Shown here one piece after another: positions 1 through 6,501 of a stretch of DNA of 7,491 nucleotides. The translations under genes and the position numbers were made by a program. The stretch lies in assembly GCA_001940655.1 (NCBI GenBank), contig MBAA01000216.1:9050-16540 (forward strand). Reading direction: 5' to 3'. The notes beneath the pieces are model-generated. The model saw only the letters and a list, made by a program, of their open reading frames with translations, did not search any database and was not told where the DNA came from. This DNA is from Promethearchaeota archaeon CR_4 (GTDB taxonomy: Archaea; Asgardarchaeota; Lokiarchaeia; Sigyniarchaeales; CR-4). Every line of letters begins with the position of its first letter. Position 1 is the first letter of the stretch.

Positions 1-1302
1 GAATGGTTTTTGATATTTGTGAGCAAGGGCAAATGCATCGGCCAATTTCTCCGCAACAGTTTTATCACCATTGACTTGATATTTTGGGTCGAGGTACCAC
101 ACTTGAAGGTCAAAGACAATCGAATCTACGCCCGGATCCTGAAAGACTGCTTCAAAAATCTCGCGACAGGTATCTGGATCTCCAATGAGGGCAGAAAAGT
201 CGATGGGATTCTTCGCCGTTGTGCCAGGATTGGTTATAAGTGCTTCAAGTTTAGTGGTCAAACTTTCCGAAAACGGAGGCACTTTCATCCCTGCTTCTTC
301 CAAGAGATCTGTCATAATGACACCAAACCCTCCGCTCATAGACACCACACCGATATTCTTCATTTTGTGAGGGCCGTAAGAATCTAAAATAAGGGCAATA
401 TTCATCATATCTTCAAAATTTTCGACCTGTATTGCTCCAGTTTGTTTCAGGAGACTTTGCCAAATCCCTCTCGACCCCGAAAGGGACGCCGTGTGGGAGA
501 CCGTGGCGCGACTCCCCGCATTGGATTTCCCACCTTTAATGATGACGAACGGCTTTTCGTTTTCAAGTAGTAGTTCCTTGAATCGGGGAGTCTCGGAATT
601 CCGGATGCCTTCTAAATAGGCTGTTATAATTTGTGTCTCAGGGTCACGCACCACAAAATCAAAGAGCTCGACAAAATTGAGATCAACTCCATTACCAAAC
701 GAAAAGACCTTAGAAATGCCAAGTCCAGCATTGCTAGAACCATAAATAAAGAGGTTGGCGATACCTCCACTTTGACTAATGAAAGTAGTTTTTCCCTCTA
801 ATAAAGGCATGTTGCTGCGCCAAGCAATGCCGAGTCGAGGGTAATATAATCCCATTCCATTGGGACCAAGGATTCGAGTCACACCATTGGTTGCCGCACC
901 TAATTCCTTCTCAAGTACCCGTCCTTCTTCCGTTCCAGCATCGGAAAATTCAGAGGTAAACACAGTTACCAATTTTACTCCTTTTTCGGCACATTCTCGC
1001 ACGACATCGATGACTTTTTCACGCGGGAGCGATATAAATACGAAGTCGAGAGGACCTGGCACATCATTAATTCTCGCATAAACAGGGGCATCAGGAAATT
1101 CCTCGATGTGGTCAACTCCCAGTTTTATTGCAATTGTTTCCCCTTTAAATTGGGACGTAAACGCCCGGAGAAAAAAGTAGTTATTTCGCGCGCTAGCTCC
1201 AATTACCGCCGCTCGTTTGATCTCTGGCAACCACGCAATGGAACTGACCATATGATCTATTAATACGGGATCGAAATAAATTTTCTCGCAAGTTTGCTTC
1301 AC
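1..1302 (-). CDS. ADP-forming acyl-CoA synthetase, CoA-binding/ligase part (3' end outside window)
   Basis: An uninterrupted reading frame of 434 residues runs off the left edge. Family members convert an acyl-CoA, ADP and phosphate to acid, CoA and ATP in the cytoplasm, the usual way archaea harvest ATP from acetyl-CoA or amino-acid-derived acyl-CoAs. Residues about 30-160 form the CoA-binding Rossmann domain (AAVIGAS at 31-37, LGPNGMG at 145-151). Residues about 170-305 form the ligase domain, with SQSGG at 176-180, SFGN at 201-204 and the motif SHTASLSG, whose His270 matches the phosphohistidine that shuttles phosphate in this family. A third domain begins near 315. Whether an ATP-grasp domain is fused beyond the window cannot be seen. 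The substrate is not determined. I chose the GTG at 1302, which keeps the N-terminal Phe-Asp-Pro region; ATG at 1251 is the alternative. Only 24 bases separate it from the broken GTPase upstream, so it is probably cotranscribed with it. Confidence 0.92.
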   Translation of the reverse strand, partial: MKQTCEKIYFDPVLIDHMVSSIAWLPEIKRAAVIGASARNNYFFLRAFTSQFKGETIAIKLGVDHIEEFPDAPVYARINDVPGPLDFVFISLPREKVIDVVRECAEKGVKLVTVFTSEFSDAGTEEGRVLEKELGAATNGVTRILGPNGMGLYYPRLGIAWRSNMPLLEGKTTFISQSGGIANLFIYGSSNAGLGISKVFSFGNGVDLNFVELFDFVVRDPETQIITAYLEGIRNSETPRFKELLLENEKPFVIIKGGKSNAGSRATVSHTASLSGSRGIWQSLLKQTGAIQVENFEDMMNIALILDSYGPHKMKNIGVVSMSGGFGVIMTDLLEEAGMKVPPFSESLTTKLEALITNPGTTAKNPIDFSALIGDPDTCREIFEAVFQDPGVDSIVFDLQVWYLDPKYQVNGDKTVAEKLADAFALAHKYQKPF

Positions 1303-1334
1303 TTGCGGAGAAGCGCCCGAAATTTCTCAATCAT
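1299..1334 (-). other. possible 11-codon coupling ORF between GTPase remnant and synthetase
   Basis: An ATG at 1334 overlaps the end of the GTPase remnant and opens an 11-codon frame (MIEKFRALLRK). Its TGA overlaps the GTG start of the synthetase as GTGA. Such stop/start overlaps are typical of translational coupling. No Shine-Dalgarno sequence is evident, and the arrangement may be chance. Confidence 0.15.
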
Positions 1335-1797
1335 GAGGGTTCGCTCTAAGGAGAGGGTATTTCAGGTTTTGTTGAACGGAAGGCGTGTTAAATATGTCCG
1401 GGTCTGCTTTGTGTAAGAGAACAAGAATTTCGTAATTTGGGGAATGAATCTTGGCGAATTTTGTACATTCTGAGAAATATTGCAAAGCAACATCATGCCG
1501 GGTCGAATTTTGCGTATCAATCACAAAAATCATTAGAGATAAAGCGTGAAAATATCGCTCGGGTGAAGCTAAATATTCCTGTCTGTAGACTTGCTGACCA
1601 CCAAAATCCCAAGTAATCCAATCGGGTGCAACACTCAGGAATTTTCGGATATGGACACGAATTGTTGGTTGCTAGTTTGCTAAGAATCCGAGATTCTTCT
1701 GGTCTTCAATGACTTCGACAATCGTGGTTTTTCCAGCGTTGTCTAGCCCGAAAATACCAACTTTTTTCCTAACTAATGGTGCGTTTGTTGCGGCCAT
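1327..1797 (-). pseudogene. Rag/Gtr-like small GTPase, interrupted by in-frame TAG and C-terminally truncated
   Basis: Reading one frame from ATG 1797 gives a recognisable small GTPase with a stop at codon 42 (TAG, 1672-1674) and a final TGA at 1327-1329. The motifs are in order: P-loop GLDNAGKT (17-24), switch I threonine in QPTIRV (T45), G3 WDFGGQ (63-68) and G4 as LHKADPD (H129, K130, D132). HKxD in place of the usual NKxD, and the sequence around FVIDTQ and QYFSEC, resemble Rag/Gtr GTPases more than Arf. The frame ends about 24 residues after G4, so the G5 region and last helix are missing. There is no ATG, GTG or TTG between the TAG and codon 89, so a separate second product would lack G1 to G3. 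Because the motifs are intact on both sides of the stop, inactivation looks recent; an assembly error or stop readthrough is possible. It lies in the same direction as the gelsolin gene upstream and the synthetase downstream. Confidence 0.8.
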
Positions 1798-1840
1798 TTA
1801 ATCCCAAACTTCCTATTTCCTTAAAATGAATTGTGTTGAA

Positions 1841-1850
1841 TAAAAATTTT
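1841..1850 (-). promoter_or_regulatory. TATA-like element upstream of the Rag-like GTPase remnant
   Basis: On the minus strand this reads AAAATTTTTA, 44-53 bases upstream of the ATG at 1797. That is a reasonable place for an archaeal TATA box with a short leader of about 20 bases. A purine-rich stretch (AGGAAG, then GGGATTAA) lies just before the ATG. AT-rich gaps produce such matches easily. Confidence 0.3.
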
Positions 1851-1878
1851 GGATAAGATAGAAAAATAGAGAAAGTTG
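1850..1878 (-). terminator. pyrimidine-rich tract after the gelsolin gene
   Basis: About 23-50 bases past the gelsolin stop codon, the minus strand has a pyrimidine-rich run including TTTCTC and CTATTTTTCTATC. Archaeal RNA polymerase commonly terminates at T-rich tracts without a hairpin, so this is a plausible terminator for the gelsolin transcript. Confidence 0.3.
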
Positions 1879-1900
1879 GACTTGCATCCCACTACTGAAT

Positions 1901-3019
1901 TTACTTATGGCGCCAGTCCTTGCCACATTTTCCACAATTCAACTTTTTACCATAAATTGGTGGATATGCGTTAAGTAAAACGGTTTTATCGACAAGTTCG
2001 CGAATCATCCGCCTATCATTGTTCCCGCAGTGGGGACATACCCAGCGAGCGCCAGACTCTGCTATTAGTGTTGGTGTGCTGGGCGCTTCTCCAGACATTG
2101 TAGAGGGCGTTGATTTAATTGGTTCCTCAGCCCTCAATCCTGAAGGCGCGTGGGCGGATTTCGGGGTCGGTGTAAGTGGAGTCGATGGTTTCTCTATCTC
2201 AAAGGCCGCAGCAACATTAATGGGTGCAACCTGTGGAGCGGGACTAGGTTTCGGAGTTGCTGCTTCTGTTTCATCAAACAGTTGCACACCCTCGTCTTTC
2301 GCGCCCTCATGTTCCACGGAGAGCTGGGTCATCTTGGAGGATGATTTGACAATCCCTTGACCCCAGCACTTATCCATGAAACCTGTATCTTCACCTTCGT
2401 TGTAATAAGTGATTTTTTGAGCACCAGCTCTTTCCATATCAAACTGGCGTGCCCACTTACCGGCCATTACCTTCTCCTTAGCATTGGACTTGTCCCCAAC
2501 CCACACTAGGATCTCGTCTCCGAGGTCAGCAATGAACACGTCCTCCCCGTCCAAGGATCCCTTCTCAAAGGGAACGTGCAAAAATTTCATCGCGTTGAGG
2601 TCTCCGTCGAACTCTTCCGAGGATACGCGATATAGCGCATCCACATGTGCCATATGGCCGGAATATGAACCTGTATCGACGTCCTTTAACATGCTCTCTA
2701 CTAAGTTCTTCTCGACAAGGCGCATCGCTCCACCCAACGCGTTGACTGCCGCAAGGAAGTCTGGTGTTTCCGAACCTTGATCCACGGTTACAACTTTTGC
2801 CGCACCCGCTCGGTCCGTGTCGAGTTTCTGGGATTGGATCGCTGCTGCTCCTTTCTCGTCAACAGAGCAGTATATACCTAACCAGATATAAATCGTTTTG
2901 TCGTTGTCTAGAACATAGGCATCGCCGGTTGAAAAAATTGGTTTGTCAATCGGCTTCAATTCACCCTTCCAAACAATATACAATTTTGGGAAACCTTCTG
3001 GCATAATGAACCCTTCCAT
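1901..3019 (-). CDS. two-domain gelsolin-like protein with proline-rich linker and C-terminal zinc ribbon
   Basis: This 372-residue cytosolic protein has two gelsolin repeats. The first spans about 11-95 (GDAYVLDNDKTIYIWLG near 32-48, then DEKGAAA at 54-60). The second spans about 126-225 (EDVFIADLGDEILVWVGD near 159-176, AKEKV at 180-184, helix ending AGAQK). The acidic residues D33/E55 and D160/E182 sit where gelsolin domains bind calcium. Residues about 250-320 are rich in Pro, Thr, Ser and Ala and look disordered. Residues 326-372 form a zinc ribbon with CPHC (C328, C331) and CGKC (C362, C365). Two-domain gelsolins of Asgard archaea are known to bind and sever or cap actin in a calcium-dependent way, so actin regulation is the likely role; the zinc ribbon's job is unknown. 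There is no signal peptide or membrane segment. ATG 3004 (codon 6) may be the true start, because GGAAGGG lies six bases before it. Confidence 0.9.
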   Translation of the reverse strand: MEGFIMPEGFPKLYIVWKGELKPIDKPIFSTGDAYVLDNDKTIYIWLGIYCSVDEKGAAAIQSQKLDTDRAGAAKVVTVDQGSETPDFLAAVNALGGAMRLVEKNLVESMLKDVDTGSYSGHMAHVDALYRVSSEEFDGDLNAMKFLHVPFEKGSLDGEDVFIADLGDEILVWVGDKSNAKEKVMAGKWARQFDMERAGAQKITYYNEGEDTGFMDKCWGQGIVKSSSKMTQLSVEHEGAKDEGVQLFDETEAATPKPSPAPQVAPINVAAAFEIEKPSTPLTPTPKSAHAPSGLRAEEPIKSTPSTMSGEAPSTPTLIAESGARWVCPHCGNNDRRMIRELVDKTVLLNAYPPIYGKKLNCGKCGKDWRHK

Positions 3020-3070
3020 AGTTTTTTGAATTAAAACTCAATAACCTTCTGAAAAATACTCGGCTCCTTG

Positions 3071-3080
3071 TTTTTTAAAG
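3071..3080 (-). promoter_or_regulatory. TATA-like element for the gelsolin gene
   Basis: The minus strand reads CTTTAAAAAA here, 52-61 bases before the ATG at 3019. This would place transcription start near 3045-3050 and leave a leader of roughly 25-30 bases. It is a position and composition match only. Confidence 0.33.
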
Positions 3081-3160
3081 TATGTGGTAGAAACGATTAG
3101 TTAACGGGATTGTTAAGTAAATCCTGACAATTCAAGCTCACACGTAATTTGTAACGCAAT

Positions 3161-3180
3161 GATATATGTCGAATTTTTAA
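3161..3180 (+). promoter_or_regulatory. TATA-like elements for the M42 peptidase gene
   Basis: Two AT-rich matches, GATATATG (3161-3168) and ATTTTTAA (3173-3180), lie 72-91 bases before the ATG at 3252 in the divergent gap. Either could direct transcription rightward. I cannot choose between them. The remainder of the 3020-3251 gap shows no gene. Confidence 0.25.
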
Positions 3181-3251
3181 TTCTACCTTCTAATAGTTAT
3201 GATCAATCCTAAAACAATTTTCCTTAATGTAAGATAGGCGGGACAATTCTC

Positions 3252-4322
3252 ATGAACCTTTTCGATGTTCTAACACAACTCAGTCAAACACGCGCGCCTG
3301 TTGGATTAGAGAAAGAGCGGGCAAAAATCTTTATGAACATTGCTACTGCGTTGAATAATGGGCGATTCGAGATTACGAGAGACGAGTACGGGAACGTGAT
3401 CTGCCACCGGAATGGAGTTGGACCAAAGGTGCTTTTATGCGCACACCTCGATGAAATTGGTGGAACAGTGCTCAATGTTCAAAAAAATGGTCGTTTGAAA
3501 TTCACGAACCGTGGGGGCGTCCAGACGCGGTGGCTCGTGTCCCAAGAAGTATTAATAATGAATGACGCAGGTAAATGGGTAAATGGCATAATATGTGGCA
3601 AAGCGGCACACAGCATCCCTCCCGAAAAGCGAAATAAAACTTCCATTGATTTTCAAGATCTAGAGATCTTCATCGGGGCAGAAACTGCGCTACAGGTCTC
3701 TCAAGCTGGAATCCACGCGGGTTCTCCGATCATCTTCGCAGGAGATATCAAACGACTCAATCCGGGAATTAATCCTGAAATCATCTCCGGACCAGCGATG
3801 GATGACTTGGTCGGCGTGGTCACATTGTTGCAAGTAATGGAAATAGCGCAAGACTTAGACCTATCAGTGGATATCTATCTCGCTGCAACGGTGCGGGAGG
3901 AAGTGGGCGGCCAAGGGGCGATTTATGCCGCTCGAGCGATTAAACCGAATATGGTTATCGCAATTGACATTGCGATCATCGAAAAAGCCCCCGAGACTTG
4001 GGATTACGGGTTGGAATTTACGCCTAGTACCGCCATTGTCTGGCAGGATAGTCTCGGACGGACAGTCTATAATTACCAGGCTTGCACAGATCTGAAACAG
4101 ATCGCAGGGAAGAAAGGAATCCCGGTTCAAGATGCAGCTTTTCAATTTTACGGATCTGATTCTGGTCATGTTCAGGAGGCACTGGGTATCCAAGCGGTAC
4201 TCCTTGCAATACCTACCCTTTTCAGTCACAATGTTCCGGAAGTGTCGCGCCTCGATGCGATCCGCAATTGTGCTCAATTATTAATCGAGTGGTTGAAACA
4301 CTTCCCGAAAAAAGGGTACTAG
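3252..4322 (+). CDS. M42 family metallo-aminopeptidase (glutamyl aminopeptidase/endoglucanase-M-like)
   Basis: This 356-residue protein has the usual length and motif order of M42 aminopeptidases. These are cytosolic, self-compartmentalised dinuclear metal enzymes that trim amino acids from short peptides left by the proteasome. Likely metal and catalytic residues are H65 and D67 in CAHLDEIGG, D184 in PAMDDLVG, the EE pair E216/E217 in VREEVGG (general base and ligand), D239 in AIDIAII, and H326 in LFSHNVPE. The inserted dimerisation domain is about 75-170, with H120 in GKAAH. The segment GSDSGHVQEA (301-310) replaces the GTDA form usual in the family. The ATG start is supported by GGCGGGA about 8-14 bases upstream. 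It is a single gene, divergent from the gelsolin gene and convergent with the next GTPase. It stops with TAG, followed four codons later by an in-frame TGA. Substrate preference cannot be told from sequence. Confidence 0.93.
   Translation: MNLFDVLTQLSQTRAPVGLEKERAKIFMNIATALNNGRFEITRDEYGNVICHRNGVGPKVLLCAHLDEIGGTVLNVQKNGRLKFTNRGGVQTRWLVSQEVLIMNDAGKWVNGIICGKAAHSIPPEKRNKTSIDFQDLEIFIGAETALQVSQAGIHAGSPIIFAGDIKRLNPGINPEIISGPAMDDLVGVVTLLQVMEIAQDLDLSVDIYLAATVREEVGGQGAIYAARAIKPNMVIAIDIAIIEKAPETWDYGLEFTPSTAIVWQDSLGRTVYNYQACTDLKQIAGKKGIPVQDAAFQFYGSDSGHVQEALGIQAVLLAIPTLFSHNVPEVSRLDAIRNCAQLLIEWLKHFPKKGY
4308..4313 (-). terminator. T-run beyond the longin-Arf GTPase gene
   Basis: The minus strand has six T in CCCTTTTTTCGGG, 12 bases past the GTPase stop and inside the 3' end of the peptidase gene. 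It could terminate leftward transcription. The run is short, so the call is weak. Confidence 0.25.
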
Positions 4323-4335
4323 TTTTATTTTTTTT
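4323..4335 (+). terminator. T-tract immediately after the M42 peptidase stop
   Basis: TTTTATTTTTTTT follows directly on the TAG stop. A run of this length is a good intrinsic archaeal terminator. On the other strand the same bases give the final Lys codons and TAA of the convergent GTPase gene. Confidence 0.55.
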
Positions 4336-5290
4336 GAACTCTGCTGCGTAATAATTGATCTTTTATCCAGGCGATCGATTCCTCGATGCCTCTTTTTTCT
4401 TTAATTGAGGTGAATATGAGGTTCCAGTTGCGATTTTTCAAATGCGGGAGTTCTAGTTCTCCGAGAAAGTTTTCCCGGCGGACATTGCCGTTGACGAGGT
4501 CTAATTTATTCGCGAGCACGAGTAAAGGTACGCCTTTGAGCTCAAATCGGTTGAGCATTTTCCAAAGCTCGATCTTTGCGATGTCCCATCGCTTCTGATC
4601 TGCCAGATCAATCATGAATAGGAATAGGTTAGAATCTTGTGCCCCTTTCAACCATGAATTTCGGAAAATATCCTGCCCAGGCATATCCCACACAATAGCT
4701 TCAACTTCTCCGAGGGGGATATGGGCGATATTGAAACGCCGAGTAGGCATCAGGTTTGAGATAAATTCTCCGGTTTTCAAAAAATGAACGAAGGTCGTTT
4801 TACCGACATTGTCCAAACCACAGAGGAAGACCTTGAGGATGCTACTATGCGGGACTTCTGTACTTGGCGAGAGAATCTCGTCTACAAATCGCCGAATATC
4901 AATGAAGATACCTAAGAGAATCGTGGTGATCTCAAAATCGGATGCATCTTTAAGAGAATTTGATTTGGGAAGAATATAATCGCGTATTTGGTCGGTCAAT
5001 ATCTGTTCGTAATCGTAGGGATTGTCCTCGTCCTCCAGAATGAGGCCTAAGATGAATTGGTTGTGGACACTCGCGGAGTAGATGTTAACACCATCGAACG
5101 TGAGTGCTTGATTTTGCACTTGTTTTGAGGTCTTGAGCGACAGGTGATTCTGAATGATTTGCTTCAGGATGCTGACATCTCGAATTTGGGCGACGTCTTC
5201 TGGATATATCACTCTGACGCGTGGGTTGCCGACATTTCCACCGGAATCCGTTACCCACGTTAGGTAGAAAATATTTTGTATCAATTTCAC
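4325..5290 (-). CDS. Arf-like small GTPase with N-terminal longin/roadblock-like domain
   Basis: The protein has 321 residues, nearly twice the size of a plain Arf. Residues about 150-315 form the GTPase domain: P-loop GLDNVGKT (158-165), switch I T183 in MPTRRFN, G3 WDMPGQ (201-206), G4 NKLD (261-264) and G5 TSIKEK (294-299). In G3, Pro replaces the first Gly of the usual WDxGGQ while Gln206 is kept. Residues 1-140 have alternating strand and helix patterns (IQNIFYL, then FDGVNIYSASVHNQFILGLI, then helices) suggestive of a longin/roadblock fold, a common partner or regulator of Arf/MglA GTPases; this is inference from pattern. There is no lipidation motif or membrane helix. The start is the GTG at 5290, because an in-frame TGA immediately precedes it. 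A role as a membrane-associated or polarity switch is likely but not proven. It stands alone downstream of the etfA operon, with its own possible promoter. Confidence 0.88.
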   Translation of the reverse strand: MKLIQNIFYLTWVTDSGGNVGNPRVRVIYPEDVAQIRDVSILKQIIQNHLSLKTSKQVQNQALTFDGVNIYSASVHNQFILGLILEDEDNPYDYEQILTDQIRDYILPKSNSLKDASDFEITTILLGIFIDIRRFVDEILSPSTEVPHSSILKVFLCGLDNVGKTTFVHFLKTGEFISNLMPTRRFNIAHIPLGEVEAIVWDMPGQDIFRNSWLKGAQDSNLFLFMIDLADQKRWDIAKIELWKMLNRFELKGVPLLVLANKLDLVNGNVRRENFLGELELPHLKNRNWNLIFTSIKEKRGIEESIAWIKDQLLRSRVQKK

Positions 5291-5341
5291 TCAACGACGC
5301 GTACCAAAATCCCTTCGATTATGAGAAGCAAAACCGCTCAC

Positions 5342-5351
5342 TTTTTAAAAA
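5342..5351 (-). promoter_or_regulatory. TATA-like palindrome upstream of the longin-Arf GTPase
   Basis: The sequence TTTTTAAAAA lies 52-61 bases upstream of the GTG at 5290, the same spacing as the element before the gelsolin gene. It could serve as the promoter of the GTPase gene. The same T-run may instead end transcription from etfA. Confidence 0.33.
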
Positions 5352-5361
5352 TTATCCTTAA

Positions 5362-5381
5362 GGATTCCCGTTGGAAAATCC
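5362..5381 (-). terminator. hairpin downstream of etfA
   Basis: Just after the etfA stop, the transcript can fold GGATTTTCC against GGAATCC around an AACG loop (seven pairs with a two-base bulge). A T-run follows about 10 bases later at 5347-5351. It is a candidate 3' end for the dehydrogenase-etfA transcript. Hairpin terminators are not the rule in archaea, so it may instead stabilise the mRNA end. Confidence 0.35.
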
Positions 5382-5388
5382 TGCATTT

Positions 5389-6432
5389 TCACTTGAGATT
5401 CTTGATTTGTTTGATAAGCTCGGGAAGGATGGTTTCCACCGTCCCAATGACGTTATAGTCGGCATACTTGGTAATGGGGGCTTTCGGGTCTTTATTGATC
5501 GCCAGAATAACCTTGGCGTCCATTATCGCAGCCATGTGTTGCAAACTACCGGAGATACCACATGCTATATATAAATCTGGCGAAACAATCTTGCCCGTTT
5601 GCCCGATCTGGCGAGATTCGTCAATTATTCCGTCAAATACCGCACCACGAGACGCGCCTACCTCTGCTCCTAATAACTCCGCAAGCTCAAAGAGCATCTC
5701 AAAATTTTTCTTCGATCCCACTCCACGGCCGCCGGACACGATGATTTTGGCATCTTCGAGGTTCACGTGTTTGACAATGTTATCGAGAACTTTGACAAGT
5801 TTGAGTTTCGTGGGAAATTTTGTTTCCGAATATTCTATTTCGAGGATTCGCGCTTGTTGGGACGCAACTGCTTTTCCAGTTTTGATAACACCCGGGCGAA
5901 CGGTGGCTAGTTGAGGGCGGTATTTTGGGCATAGAATCGTAGCGAGGACGTTCCCTCCGAGGGCTGGGCGAGTCATTTCCAATAAATTCTTCCCAAATTT
6001 GTTTTTTCCATCAGTGAGCGTTAATTTCGTGCAATTGGCGGTTAAACCTGTGTGTAAACGTTGTGCCAAGCGGGGGGCAAGATCCCTGCCGATATGGGTG
6101 GCACCAATTAGAATTATTTCCGGGAGGTATTTCTCGATTATTGAATAAAAAATTGCCACGTACTTGTCGTAAATATAACTTTCCAAGTCCGGGTGGTCGC
6201 AAATGTGTACGACATCCGCGCCGAGGGAGATTAGGTAGTCATTGTATTGTTTTACGTTGTGGCCGATGATGATGGCCTCGACCCGTCGCTTGAGAATGTC
6301 ACCCATCTCTCGCGCTTTATTCAAAATTTCTAGTGAAACGGGCGCTATCTTCCCACGATTTATCTCAATGAATGCCCACACGTCATGTGCTTGAGCTATG
6401 CTCACAACAGGGGTTTTAGACGATTCATTCAT
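5389..6432 (-). CDS. etfA: electron transfer flavoprotein, alpha subunit
   Basis: This is a 347-residue ETF alpha subunit, which with ETF beta accepts electrons from acyl-CoA dehydrogenases through FAD. The N-terminal domain (about 17-200) has the adenine-nucleotide-alpha-hydrolase-like pattern (VWAFIEI, then ATHIGRDLAPRLA at 111-123, then EMTRPALGGN at 152-161). The C-terminal FAD domain carries IVSGGRGVGS (231-240), VGASRGAV (258-265), RQIGQTGK (274-281), GISGSLQHM (292-300) and AINKDPKAPI (311-320), which are the signature FAD contacts. Within the FAD domain, AVFDG replaces the more common AVDAG. There is no fused ferredoxin domain. It lies 69 bases downstream of an acyl-CoA dehydrogenase gene on the same strand, so the two are probably one operon and functional partners. 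The beta subunit is not next to it in this window. Whether the complex bifurcates electrons cannot be decided without ETF beta. Confidence 0.95.
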   Translation of the reverse strand: MNESSKTPVVSIAQAHDVWAFIEINRGKIAPVSLEILNKAREMGDILKRRVEAIIIGHNVKQYNDYLISLGADVVHICDHPDLESYIYDKYVAIFYSIIEKYLPEIILIGATHIGRDLAPRLAQRLHTGLTANCTKLTLTDGKNKFGKNLLEMTRPALGGNVLATILCPKYRPQLATVRPGVIKTGKAVASQQARILEIEYSETKFPTKLKLVKVLDNIVKHVNLEDAKIIVSGGRGVGSKKNFEMLFELAELLGAEVGASRGAVFDGIIDESRQIGQTGKIVSPDLYIACGISGSLQHMAAIMDAKVILAINKDPKAPITKYADYNVIGTVETILPELIKQIKNLK

Positions 6433-6501
6433 AGGAACCTACATTTTCACATGGATTAATCTTGGATGATCTTGGTTTTATGCTGTGAATAAATTTGGGC
6501 A

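Noticed and set aside
10..387. Plus-strand open frame of 125 codons
   Set aside because: It lies wholly antisense to the acyl-CoA synthetase, whose conserved motifs are clear on the minus strand, and its translation resembles no family.
1672..1674. Pyrrolysine insertion at the TAG of the Rag-like GTPase as the leading explanation
   Set aside because: The M42 gene in this window ends on TAG at a natural family C-terminus, GTPases are not known pyrrolysine proteins, and no pyl gene or methylamine methyltransferase is seen here. Pseudogene or sequence error is simpler, although readthrough remains testable.
3020..3251. Possible small RNA or hidden gene in the divergent gap
   Set aside because: No convincing stable fold, repeat or open frame was found by eye; the AT-rich content is adequately explained by two promoters and leaders.
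3864..4277. Minus-strand open frame of 137 codons
   Set aside because: It is antisense to the catalytic motifs of the M42 peptidase, with no protein-like features of its own.
5468..5914. Plus-strand open frame of 148 codons
   Set aside because: It is antisense to the conserved FAD domain of etfA and has no recognisable motif.
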